Below, piece after piece: positions 1 through 8,879 of a stretch of 64,000 nt of DNA (positions are counted from its first letter, which is position 1; the number at the start of each line of letters is the position of its first letter). This DNA comes from Dysosmobacter acutus (GTDB lineage: Bacteria > Bacillota > Clostridia > Oscillospirales > Oscillospiraceae): the NCBI RefSeq assembly GCF_018919205.1, contig NZ_JAHLQN010000001.1:3092308-3156307 (forward strand), in the 5' to 3' direction. A program made the position numbers and the translations under genes. The notes beneath the pieces were generated by a model. The model saw nothing but the letters and a program-made list of their open reading frames with translations. It was not told the DNA's origin and did not search any database.

Positions 1-296
1 CAGGCAATAAGGGTTGAGATCAACATGCCAATAAACATCAAGATCAGCATCGGTATGATCGCGATGGAAGAGCCATGGACAATACCCTCTTCAATCGTCT
101 CCCACTTAGTGCCTGTTGCCATAAGGATTACCGCAGTAAACACTATGGCAAAAATCATCGTCATATGAACGTCGGGGGATCCATATACGATCAGCTGCGC
201 CACAAGAATAACGGAAAGAAATATAACAATTGCCAAGCTAACCCAAAACGGTGGCCTTTTAACCATCTCGGAATTCGAGGTTTTAGTTTCTTCCAT
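1..296 (-). CDS. NhaC-type Na+/H+ antiporter, N-terminal part (cut by window edge)
   Basis: The first 98 residues of a membrane protein are visible, starting at an ATG preceded by an AGGAG ribosome site. Two hydrophobic segments follow a polar start of about 15 residues. The segment around 'ATGTKWETIEEGI' matches the N-terminal pattern of NhaC-family antiporters and resembles the complete NhaC-type protein at 2683-4179 ('LRTGMTWAELEAGI'). The family exchanges sodium for protons or couples ion flux to organic-acid or amino-acid uptake. The rest lies outside the window. Two NhaC paralogues flanking dehydrogenase genes suggest both serve the same catabolic cluster (inference). Confidence 0.75.
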   Translation of the reverse strand, partial: MEETKTSNSEMVKRPPFWVSLAIVIFLSVILVAQLIVYGSPDVHMTMIFAIVFTAVILMATGTKWETIEEGIVHGSSIAIIPMLILMFIGMLISTLIA

Positions 297-557
297 AATA
301 ACGCTCCTTTTCTCATTATCTTCAATCAGTGATTTCTGGTAAATGATTTCAAGAGATATACGGTTTATCTATAGGTGTACGCCAAGAGTACGCCAAACCA
401 GTCAATTCCTGCTGAGGGTTACGTATCAGCTTTATATTTCAGATCAGTGCTTGCCATATCGAAATAGGTATTTGGTAAATCGTGTAAAACCTTTCACTGC
501 TGCAATTTGAAGATCACCAGTTGTGATTGCTCCCCAAATAGATCAGTATTCCGGCAA

Positions 558-1304
558 TCAGGCGGTTTCTCCACCATCGATGGGAATGTGCTGTCCGGTG
601 ATATACTTTGCCTCGTCAGAGGCCAGGAAAGCATACAGCGCGGCCACCTCCTCGGGTGCAGCGTGCCGTTTCATGGGAATCGCCTCGTTGACCGCAGCCA
701 TCATTTCCTCAGTGTACTCAGCACGCTGCATAGGAGTCAGCACATAGCCGGGGCAAACGGAGTTGACCCGGATGTAAGGGGCAAATTCCAGCGCCAAAGT
801 ACGGCTGAATAAGATTACTCCAGCTTTCGATGCGTTATAATCTGCATAGTAGCGATGGGCTTCCATGCCATTGGTGGAGGCAGTCATCAGGATAACGCCG
901 GACTTCTGAGGCAGCATGCGCTTAGCGGCTTCCATCGAGCATAAGAACATGCCATCCAAATTGATGCCCATGACCTTGCGCCACTGGGCAAAATCAGTCT
1001 CCATAAAGTCCTTGCGGATGCTGATTCCCGCATTGGAGACCAGAACATCAATGCCCCCGATCAGCGCATCCACTGTTTCAAACCCTCTGACAACACTTTC
1101 TTCACTGCTGACATCTACAGTAGCAGTACCAGCCAAACCCGAAATTTCTGTTTTGAGAGTCTCCAGAGCCTTGGCATTGATATCAAAGGCAACTACTTTA
1201 GCCCCCTCATCCACAAAGCGTTGTACGGTTGCCTTGCCGATGCCGCTGGCACCGCCAGTGACAACCACTCTCTTCCCTTTTAATTCCTCGTATTTCTTAA
1301 CCAT
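558..1304 (-). CDS. SDR-family NAD(P)-dependent oxidoreductase
   Basis: A 248-residue classical short-chain dehydrogenase. The cofactor motif TGGASGIG lies at residues 16-23, the NAG motif at 91-93 and the catalytic Ser143/Tyr156/Lys160 (YNASK) are all present, and the C-terminal region ends in the usual 'IPIDGG'. Length is standard for the family. The start ATG has a strong AGGAGG site. It probably interconverts an alcohol and a ketone or aldehyde; substrate cannot be told from sequence. It follows the GldA-type dehydrogenase by 134 bases on the same strand and may belong to the same pathway. Confidence 0.9.
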   Translation of the reverse strand: MVKKYEELKGKRVVVTGGASGIGKATVQRFVDEGAKVVAFDINAKALETLKTEISGLAGTATVDVSSEESVVRGFETVDALIGGIDVLVSNAGISIRKDFMETDFAQWRKVMGINLDGMFLCSMEAAKRMLPQKSGVILMTASTNGMEAHRYYADYNASKAGVILFSRTLALEFAPYIRVNSVCPGYVLTPMQRAEYTEEMMAAVNEAIPMKRHAAPEEVAALYAFLASDEAKYITGQHIPIDGGETA

Positions 1305-1438
1305 TTATAATCCTCCTATTCTTTTCACCAAATACCTATTTTGTCTATCGTGTTAACAGGAAAAATCAGTTTCTGGCAGAATCCGGCTTTTGCTGCCTAT
1401 CTGAATGCTGTTTGCAGGGGGTGATTTGTTTATTTGGC

Positions 1439-2542
1439 TCAGTCTCTTCCGCCGTAATAGCTGCCTAAGGTATCCGCCGCCAGAATCGCGTTATAGATCA
1501 GTTCCGGTGTGGCCTTGAAAGGCTCGTTGGACATGATTTTGCGGCCGCAGGCACGCTCGGCGGCCAGCATCAATCTGTCGCGGTCCGCCTTGGCGTCGAT
1601 GCCAAAGTCCTTCAGGCAGACAGGCAGGCCCAGCGCGTTGGTCAGCGCCACATAGTTCTTGACCTCATCCGCCGGATACTGACCCAGAACGATCTCTCCA
1701 AGGGTGGTAAAGGCCACGATCTCGCCGTGCTTGAAGGACTGGAGCTCCTCAAAGGTGTTCAGCATGCCGGTATCGATGGCATGAGCCGCTGCGCAGGAGG
1801 GACCTTCAAAGCTCAGGCCGGCCATCAGCAAAATGGCCTCCACCACCCGCTCAAAGGCAGGTGTGACCACTTTGGTCTCGCAGGAGCGGCGGGCCTCCAG
1901 GCTGTATGTAAAGAGGTTTTCCTTGCACGCCTTGGTCAGGACAGAGATGGTATGGGTACGGGCGCCGCCGTCCACCACCTTGGCTCTGGACTTATCGCAG
2001 GCCTCGCCCTCATACCAGGCCGCCAGCGCATCGCCGATGCCCGCCATCAGATGAGCCGGGGGCGCGGTGACGATCAGGTCCGTATCCACCAGCGTCAGAT
2101 GGGGGTTGGCGGGGAATTCCAGCTCCACATCGAAGGTATGCTGTTCCGTATAGACCACAGAGGAGGAGGAGATGGGCGCGGTGCTACTGACCGCGGTGGG
2201 CACCACCACCAACTTGCAGTCACACTGGAAGGACGCCGCACGGGATGCGTCCACCACTTTGCCGGCGCCCAGGCCGATGATGGTGTCCCGGTTTTCCTCC
2301 TTGGCCTGTTCGGCAATCCGGGCAATCTCTTGATGGGTGCACTCTCCGCCAAACATCATTTTGACGCAGTCCACTCCGTGATCGCTCAGGCTCTGGCAGA
2401 TGGTATCGGCACCCAGGGAGAAGGAAATCTCATCTCCCACCAGCAGGGCCCGCTTGCCGATCTGTTCCACATAGTGGCCAATTTCCTTCAGAGCGCCCTG
2501 GCCCTGGATATACTTGGGGGGAAATACGATTGCCTGAAACAT
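1439..2542 (-). CDS. Iron-containing alcohol/glycerol dehydrogenase (GldA type)
   Basis: A 367-residue protein of the iron-dependent alcohol dehydrogenase superfamily. The N-terminal dinucleotide fold contains 'GLGAGKVVDAS' near residues 90-100, and the metal ligands Asp171 (GIGDALA), His254 (AAAHAID) and His272 (FKHGE) are in place. Overall pattern and length fit glycerol dehydrogenase GldA. The enzyme would oxidise a vicinal diol or a related alcohol with NAD+. It lies downstream of an NhaC antiporter gene, separated by a 34-base perfect palindrome. The true substrate may not be glycerol given the amino-acid genes around it. Confidence 0.88.
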   Translation of the reverse strand: MFQAIVFPPKYIQGQGALKEIGHYVEQIGKRALLVGDEISFSLGADTICQSLSDHGVDCVKMMFGGECTHQEIARIAEQAKEENRDTIIGLGAGKVVDASRAASFQCDCKLVVVPTAVSSTAPISSSSVVYTEQHTFDVELEFPANPHLTLVDTDLIVTAPPAHLMAGIGDALAAWYEGEACDKSRAKVVDGGARTHTISVLTKACKENLFTYSLEARRSCETKVVTPAFERVVEAILLMAGLSFEGPSCAAAHAIDTGMLNTFEELQSFKHGEIVAFTTLGEIVLGQYPADEVKNYVALTNALGLPVCLKDFGIDAKADRDRLMLAAERACGRKIMSNEPFKATPELIYNAILAADTLGSYYGGRD

Positions 2543-2621
2543 AAACGATTCCTCCTATACCCGATTCAATGACTTGCGGCCAGTCCGGCTGATTCGAGCG
2601 CCGCCGCACTGCCCTGATAGT

Positions 2622-2655
2622 CCTCACTGGCGATACGGCCGTATCGCCAGTGAGG
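2622..2655. repeat. 34-base perfect palindrome between nhaC-type and gldA-type genes
   Basis: CCTCACTGGCGATACGG is followed immediately by its exact reverse complement. The arms can be extended outward in part (CTGCC...GGCAG). A run of T follows on the plus strand only, whereas the flanking genes run on the minus strand, so it is not a textbook terminator for them. It could act as an mRNA-stabilising hairpin, a partial terminator or a protein-binding site. Confidence 0.6.
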
Positions 2656-2682
2656 GCAGTTTTTATTCCGGTAAGAAACCTG

Positions 2683-4179
2683 TTATACCTTCTCCAGACT
2701 CTGGATGGGCTTGCTGATCCAGGGCTTATGAATTTCCCTGGGCTCCACAAAGTCGGGGTCGTCGATCTCCTTCATCAGCTCCTCAGGATTCTTGCGGGCA
2801 ATGGTAAAGCCCGTATAGCCGTAGATGATTGAGAAGATTCCGCAGGACCAGTTGAGGAAGCAATATGGACCGTAGACCAGCGGTCCCACGCCAAGGAAGC
2901 CGGTCATGATGATGGCGCAGGTATTCCACGGCACCAGCGGCGATGTGATGGAACCCACATCCTCGCAGATCCGGGAGAGGTTCTGCATCATCATGCCCCG
3001 CTCGGCAAAGGGTCTGCGGTACATTCTGGCAGTCATCACGATGGCCACATAGTTGTCGGCCGCCACGATGTTCAGCAGCAGGCAGGTCAGGACCGCGCAC
3101 AGGTACACAGTGCCGTCGCGCCGCACACGCTTCAAAATCGCGTTGATGATGGTGCGCAGCATGCCGGACACATCCATAACGCCGCCAAAGGCCAGCACGC
3201 AGATGATGAAGGACACGGTCCACATCATGGAATCCATGCCGCCACGGGTCAGCAGCTGATCCACGGCTTCAATGCCGGTCTCGCTGACATAGCCGTAGTG
3301 GAGCGCGTCGATGATATCCGCCAGGCCATGGCCCTGAATGATGGAGCAGATGGCGCCCAGGATGGAGACGCCCAGGATGCCGGGCAGTGCGGGGACCTGG
3401 AAGATGATCATCAGGATCACCAGCGCCATGGGCAGAAGCAGCCAGGGGGACAGCTGGAAGCTGCCCGCAATGCCGTCCAGCATGGCGTCGATGGCACCCA
3501 TCTCCAGCGCGCTGGTGGGAGCGTATCTGAGGCCAAGGACAGTGAACATCACCCAAGTGAACACCACGGCCGGAGTGACGGTCCAGACCATGTGGCGGAT
3601 ATGGACAAAGATATTGACCTTGTTGACGCCGGAGGCCAGGCAGGTGGTGTCGGACAGAGGGCTCATCTTATCGCCGAAGTAGGCGCCGCAGATAACCGCG
3701 CCGGCTGTCATTCCCGGAGGAATGCCCAAAACGGAGCCCATGCCCATGGCCGCGATGCCCATGGTTCCGGCGGTGGTGTAGGTGCTGCCGGTGGAAAGGC
3801 CGGTGATCATGCAGATGATGTTGATGGTCAGCAGGAAGAACTTGGGATTGATGATCTTCAGCCCGTAGTAGATCATGGCGGGCACAACGCCGCCCTGAAT
3901 CCAGGAGCCGATGACCATGCCGATGACCATGATGACAATGAGGGACTGAAGTGCCGCGGAGATGGTGTTGACAATGCCGGCCTCCAGCTCAGCCCAGGTC
4001 ATTCCGGTTCTCAGGGCGATGATCGCCGCAATGGCCGTGGCCGCGATGAAGGGCATCTGGGCGTCTCCCTTGCCTGCCATGATGACATAGGAGACCATCA
4101 CCATCATTGCAAGCATTGCGATCGTGGATTCCAGCAGGGTTGGGTCTCTTCGGACTCGCTGCTTTTTTTCTTTCGCCAT
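2683..4179 (-). CDS. NhaC-family Na+/H+ antiporter
   Basis: A 498-residue polytopic membrane protein with about 11-12 hydrophobic segments. The stretch 'GTMGIAAMGMGSVLGIP' followed by 'GAYFGDKMSPLSDTTCLAS' (about residues 140-185) is characteristic of NhaC antiporters, which carry a conserved GD-K-SPLSDTT motif. It likely exchanges sodium and protons, or a charged organic substrate, across the membrane. It is the sixth gene of the minus-strand series, 46 bases after the ATP-NAD-kinase-like gene. Confidence 0.9.
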   Translation of the reverse strand: MAKEKKQRVRRDPTLLESTIAMLAMMVMVSYVIMAGKGDAQMPFIAATAIAAIIALRTGMTWAELEAGIVNTISAALQSLIVIMVIGMVIGSWIQGGVVPAMIYYGLKIINPKFFLLTINIICMITGLSTGSTYTTAGTMGIAAMGMGSVLGIPPGMTAGAVICGAYFGDKMSPLSDTTCLASGVNKVNIFVHIRHMVWTVTPAVVFTWVMFTVLGLRYAPTSALEMGAIDAMLDGIAGSFQLSPWLLLPMALVILMIIFQVPALPGILGVSILGAICSIIQGHGLADIIDALHYGYVSETGIEAVDQLLTRGGMDSMMWTVSFIICVLAFGGVMDVSGMLRTIINAILKRVRRDGTVYLCAVLTCLLLNIVAADNYVAIVMTARMYRRPFAERGMMMQNLSRICEDVGSITSPLVPWNTCAIIMTGFLGVGPLVYGPYCFLNWSCGIFSIIYGYTGFTIARKNPEELMKEIDDPDFVEPREIHKPWISKPIQSLEKV

Positions 4180-4225
4180 TGTTCTTTTCCTCCTCTAAAA
4201 GCACACTTTATCTGATTGGATCTGC

Positions 4226-5350
4226 TTATGCCTTAACGGGATAGACCAGCTGCTGGCGGTATCCCGTGATGACACGGATATGGCCGGAAAGTCTTTGGCT
4301 GGTCGCCCCATCGTCCAGGTCGACAAAAAAGGGCGAACCGTTTAAATCTACTATTTTCTGCAAAGTTGCGATGACGGTGATATGCTCAGGGCCCACCATC
4401 TGAATGACGCGGCTGCTCAGCTGCTGGTTGCCCCGCCCAAAGAGGCACCCCTGGCCGCCGATGGGAGTGATGATCAGCTCAGAGCGCTTGCCCTCTATCA
4501 GGCGCAGCAGCTCCTCCTCGCCCACATCCCGGGCCACAATTTTTCGGTTTTGGATCACGTCCACGCCCAAAAGCGTCTTCTCCAGACCCAAATAGTCGGT
4601 GACGCACCGGGTGGTGGTGCCGGCGCCCAGGATATACAGGCAGTCCGGTTCCATGTGCTCCACGATCTCCGTGGCGATGGCGTTGAGGGCGGAGCGCTCG
4701 TTGGAGCTGCCGGCCTTGAGCTTTTGCACCATCTCCTCGGCAAAGGGCACCGGGAGGTATCCATAGAGCTTTGCGCTGACATGTCCGCTGCGGTAGGCCT
4801 CCTCGTCGATGTCCATCACCTCCAGCTCCCGGAGGGCGGTGATGCGCCCCTCTATGAACTGCGCGGCCAGGCGGCCGGCGCTCTGGGGGTTTTTGGCAAA
4901 CACGGCGGAGTGAATCTTGACCCCGGCGGGGATCCCGATGGCCGGAATCTTCCCGCCGGTGGCCTGGTAGATGTTGCGGGCCGTGCCGTCTCCGCCGGCA
5001 AACAGCAGCAAATCCACGCCCTGCTCCACCATTGCCCGGGCCGCCGCCTCCGTATCCTGGGGCGTGGTGGGCTCGCTTACCGAAAGGGGAAGCACTTCCG
5101 GACTCAGCCCCGCGCTCAGGCACTCGCTCTGCCCCATCTGTCCGGGACAGGTGATCACCCGTGCCTTCCGCGCTCCGGCCGCCAGCGCCTCAAGCGCCGT
5201 CAGCGCCCGCCGCGGAGACTCCTGCTTCGCGCCCCGCTCCCAGGCCAAGCGCTGGATTTCAGGGCCGTCGCTGCCCTTGAGTCCAACCCTTCCCCCAATG
5301 CCGGCAAGGGGATTGACAATAACGCCGATTTTCTTCTCCTGTTCGTCCAT
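4226..5350 (-). CDS. ATP-NAD kinase / AcoX family protein
   Basis: A 374-residue protein starting with the family signature 'IGVIVNPLAGIGGRVGLKG' and carrying the nucleotide-binding GGDGT motif at residues 119-123. Family members resemble NAD kinases; AcoX proteins are encoded beside acetoin and other catabolic clusters, with poorly established function. It begins 3 bases after the stop of the GcvPB-like gene, so the two are almost certainly cotranscribed and functionally linked. A role in supplying a phosphorylated cofactor to the neighbouring dehydrogenases is possible but unproven. Confidence 0.85.
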   Translation of the reverse strand: MDEQEKKIGVIVNPLAGIGGRVGLKGSDGPEIQRLAWERGAKQESPRRALTALEALAAGARKARVITCPGQMGQSECLSAGLSPEVLPLSVSEPTTPQDTEAAARAMVEQGVDLLLFAGGDGTARNIYQATGGKIPAIGIPAGVKIHSAVFAKNPQSAGRLAAQFIEGRITALRELEVMDIDEEAYRSGHVSAKLYGYLPVPFAEEMVQKLKAGSSNERSALNAIATEIVEHMEPDCLYILGAGTTTRCVTDYLGLEKTLLGVDVIQNRKIVARDVGEEELLRLIEGKRSELIITPIGGQGCLFGRGNQQLSSRVIQMVGPEHITVIATLQKIVDLNGSPFFVDLDDGATSQRLSGHIRVITGYRQQLVYPVKA

Positions 5351-5353
5351 TGC

Positions 5354-6916
5354 TTATCTGGTCTTGGCAACCTTCTTCTGATACATTTTCCAGGTGAACG
5401 CCCACTTGCTCTCGTCCTTCATGCCGCTGTCGTCTCCCTGGGCGATGGTGCTGTTGTGGGGTGCGGTGCGGATGATGTCCGGATTGGTGCGGGCTTCGTG
5501 GAAGAGTGTCTCAAAGATGGTGGCATACTCATCCAGATCGTGCTTGGAATAGGTCTCCGAGGGCTCCAGCGTAAAGGGCTGGGGCACCAGCCAGGGATGG
5601 TGGCTGGTATAGAAATCGGTGACGCCGTAGTCCACGATCCGCCGGGAAAGATCGTCGCTGGTGATACCCGTCTCCTCAAACAGCTTCTGCATGCTGTAGC
5701 GGACCTGCTCCACCCGGTGGTGGCCTTCGGAGTAGGGAATGGTGACTCCGTCGATTTTGCTGATCAGCGTCATCAGGTAGTTGTTGTTCAGCGTGGCGGT
5801 CTCGCCCACCTTCTTGATCCCCTCGGCGCCCAGGTTCATAATCCAGGCATAGGACTTGAGGACGATGTTGACGTTGCCCATAAAGCCCTTGATCTTGCCG
5901 ATGCTGTCGGGACGGTCGTAGTCCAGGCCGTACTTTTCTCCGTCAAAGGTGACCACGGGGGCGGGCAGGAACTTCTCCAGCTCCTTTTTCACGCCGACGA
6001 CGCCGCAGGCGGGGCCGGAGCCGCCGTGGGGGGCGGCGAAGGTCTTGTGCAGGTTGAAGTGACACAGATCAAAGCCCGCCTCTCTGGCCCGGGCAATGCC
6101 CAGAATGCCGTTGGTATTGGCCTGATCGTAGGCGCACAGGCCGCCCACCGAGTGGACCAGGTCCGTGAACTCCTTCATATGGGGGTTATAAATGCCCGTA
6201 TCCTCCGGGTTGGTCATCATCAGACCCGCGGTGCGCTCGGAGAGCACGGCCTTGAGGGCCTCCACACTGGGATAGCCGTTTTCATCGGGGTACAGGGTGA
6301 TCACCTTGAAGCCGGCCACGTTTGGCGTGGCGGCGTCGGCCGGGTGGGAGAAGATGGTGGTGATGATCTCATCGCGCTGCTCGCCCTCGCCCCTTGACTC
6401 ATGGTAGGCCCGGATGATGCAGGCGTTTGTGAAAATGCCAGCCGTGCCGCCGCTGGGATGGAAGGAGAAGGCATCCATGCCGGAGATGGCGTGGAACAGC
6501 TCCTCGGAGCGGTGGACGATCTCCAGCATGCCCTGGACCGTGGACTCATCCTGGGCGGGATGGAGTTCCGTGACCTTGGGAGACTTCGCCAGCTCCTCGT
6601 CGATCTTGGGGTTGTACTTCATGGTGCAGGTGCCCTGCCCCAGGTCGATGTTCAGGTCGTTGCCCAGGCACATCTGGGAAAGGCGCATATAGTGACGGAT
6701 CACCTGGGGCTGGGACATCTCCGGCAGGCGGGGCGCTTCCTTGCGCACCACGTTCTCCGGCAAAGACGCCAGCACATCGCCCACCGCCTGGGCCACCTTC
6801 TCCTCCGTCCGGGGGATCAGGATGCCCCGCTCGCCGGGGGAGGACAGGTCGAAGATCACAGGCTCATGCCAGGAAGCGGCGTGAAACTCCCGATTGATTC
6901 TGGTATTGTACATCAT
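5354..6916 (-). CDS. Glycine dehydrogenase (decarboxylating)-like subunit 2 (GcvPB type)
   Basis: A 520-residue PLP-dependent protein matching the C-terminal half of the glycine-cleavage P-protein. The PLP lysine is Lys291 in 'NLHKTFAAPHGG'. Canonical GcvPB has NLHKTF(C/S)xPHGGGGPG; here Cys/Ser is Ala and the glycine run reads GGSGPA, so the active site differs. It pairs with the GcvPA-like gene one base upstream. No GcvT or GcvH gene is in the window, although P-protein normally passes the aminomethyl group to lipoylated GcvH. It may use glycine with distant partners, or decarboxylate another amino acid. Confidence 0.85.
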   Translation of the reverse strand: MMYNTRINREFHAASWHEPVIFDLSSPGERGILIPRTEEKVAQAVGDVLASLPENVVRKEAPRLPEMSQPQVIRHYMRLSQMCLGNDLNIDLGQGTCTMKYNPKIDEELAKSPKVTELHPAQDESTVQGMLEIVHRSEELFHAISGMDAFSFHPSGGTAGIFTNACIIRAYHESRGEGEQRDEIITTIFSHPADAATPNVAGFKVITLYPDENGYPSVEALKAVLSERTAGLMMTNPEDTGIYNPHMKEFTDLVHSVGGLCAYDQANTNGILGIARAREAGFDLCHFNLHKTFAAPHGGSGPACGVVGVKKELEKFLPAPVVTFDGEKYGLDYDRPDSIGKIKGFMGNVNIVLKSYAWIMNLGAEGIKKVGETATLNNNYLMTLISKIDGVTIPYSEGHHRVEQVRYSMQKLFEETGITSDDLSRRIVDYGVTDFYTSHHPWLVPQPFTLEPSETYSKHDLDEYATIFETLFHEARTNPDIIRTAPHNSTIAQGDDSGMKDESKWAFTWKMYQKKVAKTR

Positions 6917-6917
6917 T

Positions 6918-8306
6918 TTATTTCACAGCCTCCTTCAGTGCGGCCGCCAGCTGTTCCAGGTCGGCTGCGCGGTGAACTTCAGTGATGCAGTAGAGCGCCG
7001 ACTGCCCCAACTCGGGGAAGTCGCCGGACAGGTCCTTGCCGCCGAATACGCCCTGCTCCAACAGGATCTGGTTGATTTCCTTTACGCTCTTCCCCGTGGC
7101 GTTGAAATCCACGACAAATTCGTGGAACATGGGGCCGGAGAAGACGTCTGCCTTCACGCCGGGAAGCTCTCCGATCAGCTTCTTGCCGTAGCGGGCACGC
7201 TCCATCATGGTCTTGCCGATCTCGTACATGCCCTGGGGGCCCATGGTTGCCAGGTACACACCGGCGGTGATGCTGGAGAGGGTCTGGAGACTACCGGTGA
7301 AGTCCGGAGAGGTCTCACGCTTGATGTAAGAGCTGAACTGCTTGGTGGGCTTTCCGAAATAGAGGTCCCCGTTCTCCTCCGGGAACACGCTCAGCGGAGG
7401 AGAGGGATGCTGAATCAGGAAGCACTCGTCGTCGCTGGTGGAGATAAAGCCGCACAGGCCGCCGCCATAGTTCATGTGAAGGCCCAACGGCTGCACGTCG
7501 CCGCAGATGATATCCGCCTGATAGGATTTGGGGCTTGCAAGCACGCCCAAGGAGATGGGATTCACGCCCACCACCACAAGAGCGCCCTTCTCATGGGCCA
7601 GGCGGGCAATCTCCGCGCCCTGGGTCTCGATGACGCCGAAATAGGACGGGCACTCAAAGTACACGCAGGCGGTATCGCCGGTGAGCTTGGATTTCAGGTC
7701 CTCCAAGTCCAGAAGCCCGCTCTCCCGATCATAGGCCAGATCCTTCAGGTCCATGGCCGGACGGCAGAAGTTGTGCATGTGGGAGCGCTTGTCAGCGCTG
7801 ATGCTGCGGGCGATCAGAGCCTCTTTGCGCCCTGTGATGCGGGATGCCATCAGCAAAGAGCTGCTTGCCGCAGCCAGGCCATCATAGGTGATGCTGACCA
7901 CATCCGTGTCCAGCAGCTCCGCCATCATGCTCATGTACTCGAACATGGCCTGATACTTGCCCTGGTCGGCGTAGTAGCCGGCGTCATAGGCGGTGACGAA
8001 TTCGCCGCGTCCGGCAATCTCGTTGCACACCGCGGGCACGTGGTGCTGATAGCACCCTGCGCCCAAAAAGTTTAGGTTCTCTCCGCAGGTCTTGTTTTTT
8101 GCCAGGATTTTCTCCACATGCTGCTTGAGCTCACACTCGGAGAGGAAGGGCTCGGGCAGGTCCAGCTCCTTTTTGAACTTGACCTCCTCCGGAATATCCT
8201 CATAGAGCTCTTCAATGTTTTTGATTCCAATGGTGTCCAGCATACTCTCCCTGACATCCTCCACTGAGTTTGGGATGTAGGGGTGGACAAAGGGCTTATT
8301 TTTCAT
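6918..8306 (-). CDS. Glycine dehydrogenase (decarboxylating)-like subunit 1 (GcvPA type)
   Basis: A 462-residue protein matching the N-terminal half of the P-protein: the N-terminal 'YIPNSVEDVRESMLDTIGI' and 'NFLGAGCYQHHVPAV' are typical of GcvPA. The usual TPYQxExSQG active-site segment is replaced by 'YDAGYYADQG' near residues 110-120, a marked change. The start has a GGAGG site eight or nine bases upstream. With GcvPB it would form the heterodimer that decarboxylates an amino acid via PLP. Substrate altered from glycine is an inference from these substitutions and from the missing GcvT/GcvH. Confidence 0.85.
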   Translation of the reverse strand: MKNKPFVHPYIPNSVEDVRESMLDTIGIKNIEELYEDIPEEVKFKKELDLPEPFLSECELKQHVEKILAKNKTCGENLNFLGAGCYQHHVPAVCNEIAGRGEFVTAYDAGYYADQGKYQAMFEYMSMMAELLDTDVVSITYDGLAAASSSLLMASRITGRKEALIARSISADKRSHMHNFCRPAMDLKDLAYDRESGLLDLEDLKSKLTGDTACVYFECPSYFGVIETQGAEIARLAHEKGALVVVGVNPISLGVLASPKSYQADIICGDVQPLGLHMNYGGGLCGFISTSDDECFLIQHPSPPLSVFPEENGDLYFGKPTKQFSSYIKRETSPDFTGSLQTLSSITAGVYLATMGPQGMYEIGKTMMERARYGKKLIGELPGVKADVFSGPMFHEFVVDFNATGKSVKEINQILLEQGVFGGKDLSGDFPELGQSALYCITEVHRAADLEQLAAALKEAVK

Positions 8307-8382
8307 CGGTACTCCCTCCTTTGAACATTACCTCCACTGATATTCAGATACCTTGGTCCGCGGGCTGCAAAGCATCCTTAAT

Positions 8383-8790
8383 TCATGGCCGCTTTTTCCG
8401 CCGTTTTCTGCTCAGTCCCGCGCCCGGACGGCGCGGTTCCGTGGTTCCCATGGTCGACTTCTCTTCCTCGACCTCCCTTTGAAAGTCTTCATACCACTTT
8501 TTATCCTCATCGGAAATCGACTTCCGATCGAGATTGATGACGTGTTCCACAATGAATCGTTTGGACCCCAGTCCGATCAGCGCCACGGCGGCCAGGGCCC
8601 CGGCGATTCCCGCCGGATCGCCCCACCGCATGCCGGCGTAATGAAACACCGCCCCGGTCACAAGGCCGGCAAGGGCAAAAAAGCAAAGGACCAGTCTGTC
8701 AATCTTTTTGATCCGGATGTAGTCGATTCCGCTTCCGATCAGGGCGAACCCCAGCATCCACAGTGAAATCGGTATTTTTTCCGCCAGCAT
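8383..8790 (-). CDS. Small membrane protein of unknown function
   Basis: 135 residues from the ATG chosen because a GGGAGGGGGAGG site sits just upstream; a longer reading from 8850 has no good site. Three or four hydrophobic segments lie in the first 85 residues, followed by a charged cytoplasmic tail that ends in a run of Arg, Lys and Pro. No family is recognised. It sits between the aminopeptidase and GcvPA-like genes and is probably in the same transcript. Confidence 0.65.
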   Translation of the reverse strand: MLAEKIPISLWMLGFALIGSGIDYIRIKKIDRLVLCFFALAGLVTGAVFHYAGMRWGDPAGIAGALAAVALIGLGSKRFIVEHVINLDRKSISDEDKKWYEDFQREVEEEKSTMGTTEPRRPGAGLSRKRRKKRP

Positions 8791-8879
8791 GGCCTCCCCC
8801 TCCCGCAGTTCCGGAATCCGGACTGCTCTTTGTCCTGATCCCCTTCCCAAGGAAGGGTCCGCGTGATCCGCTGAGCTTC

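Noticed and set aside
4382..6397. 671-codon plus-strand open frame
   Set aside because: It lies antisense to the ATP-NAD-kinase-like and GcvPB genes and is rich in His, Gly and Leu, as expected of a shadow frame.
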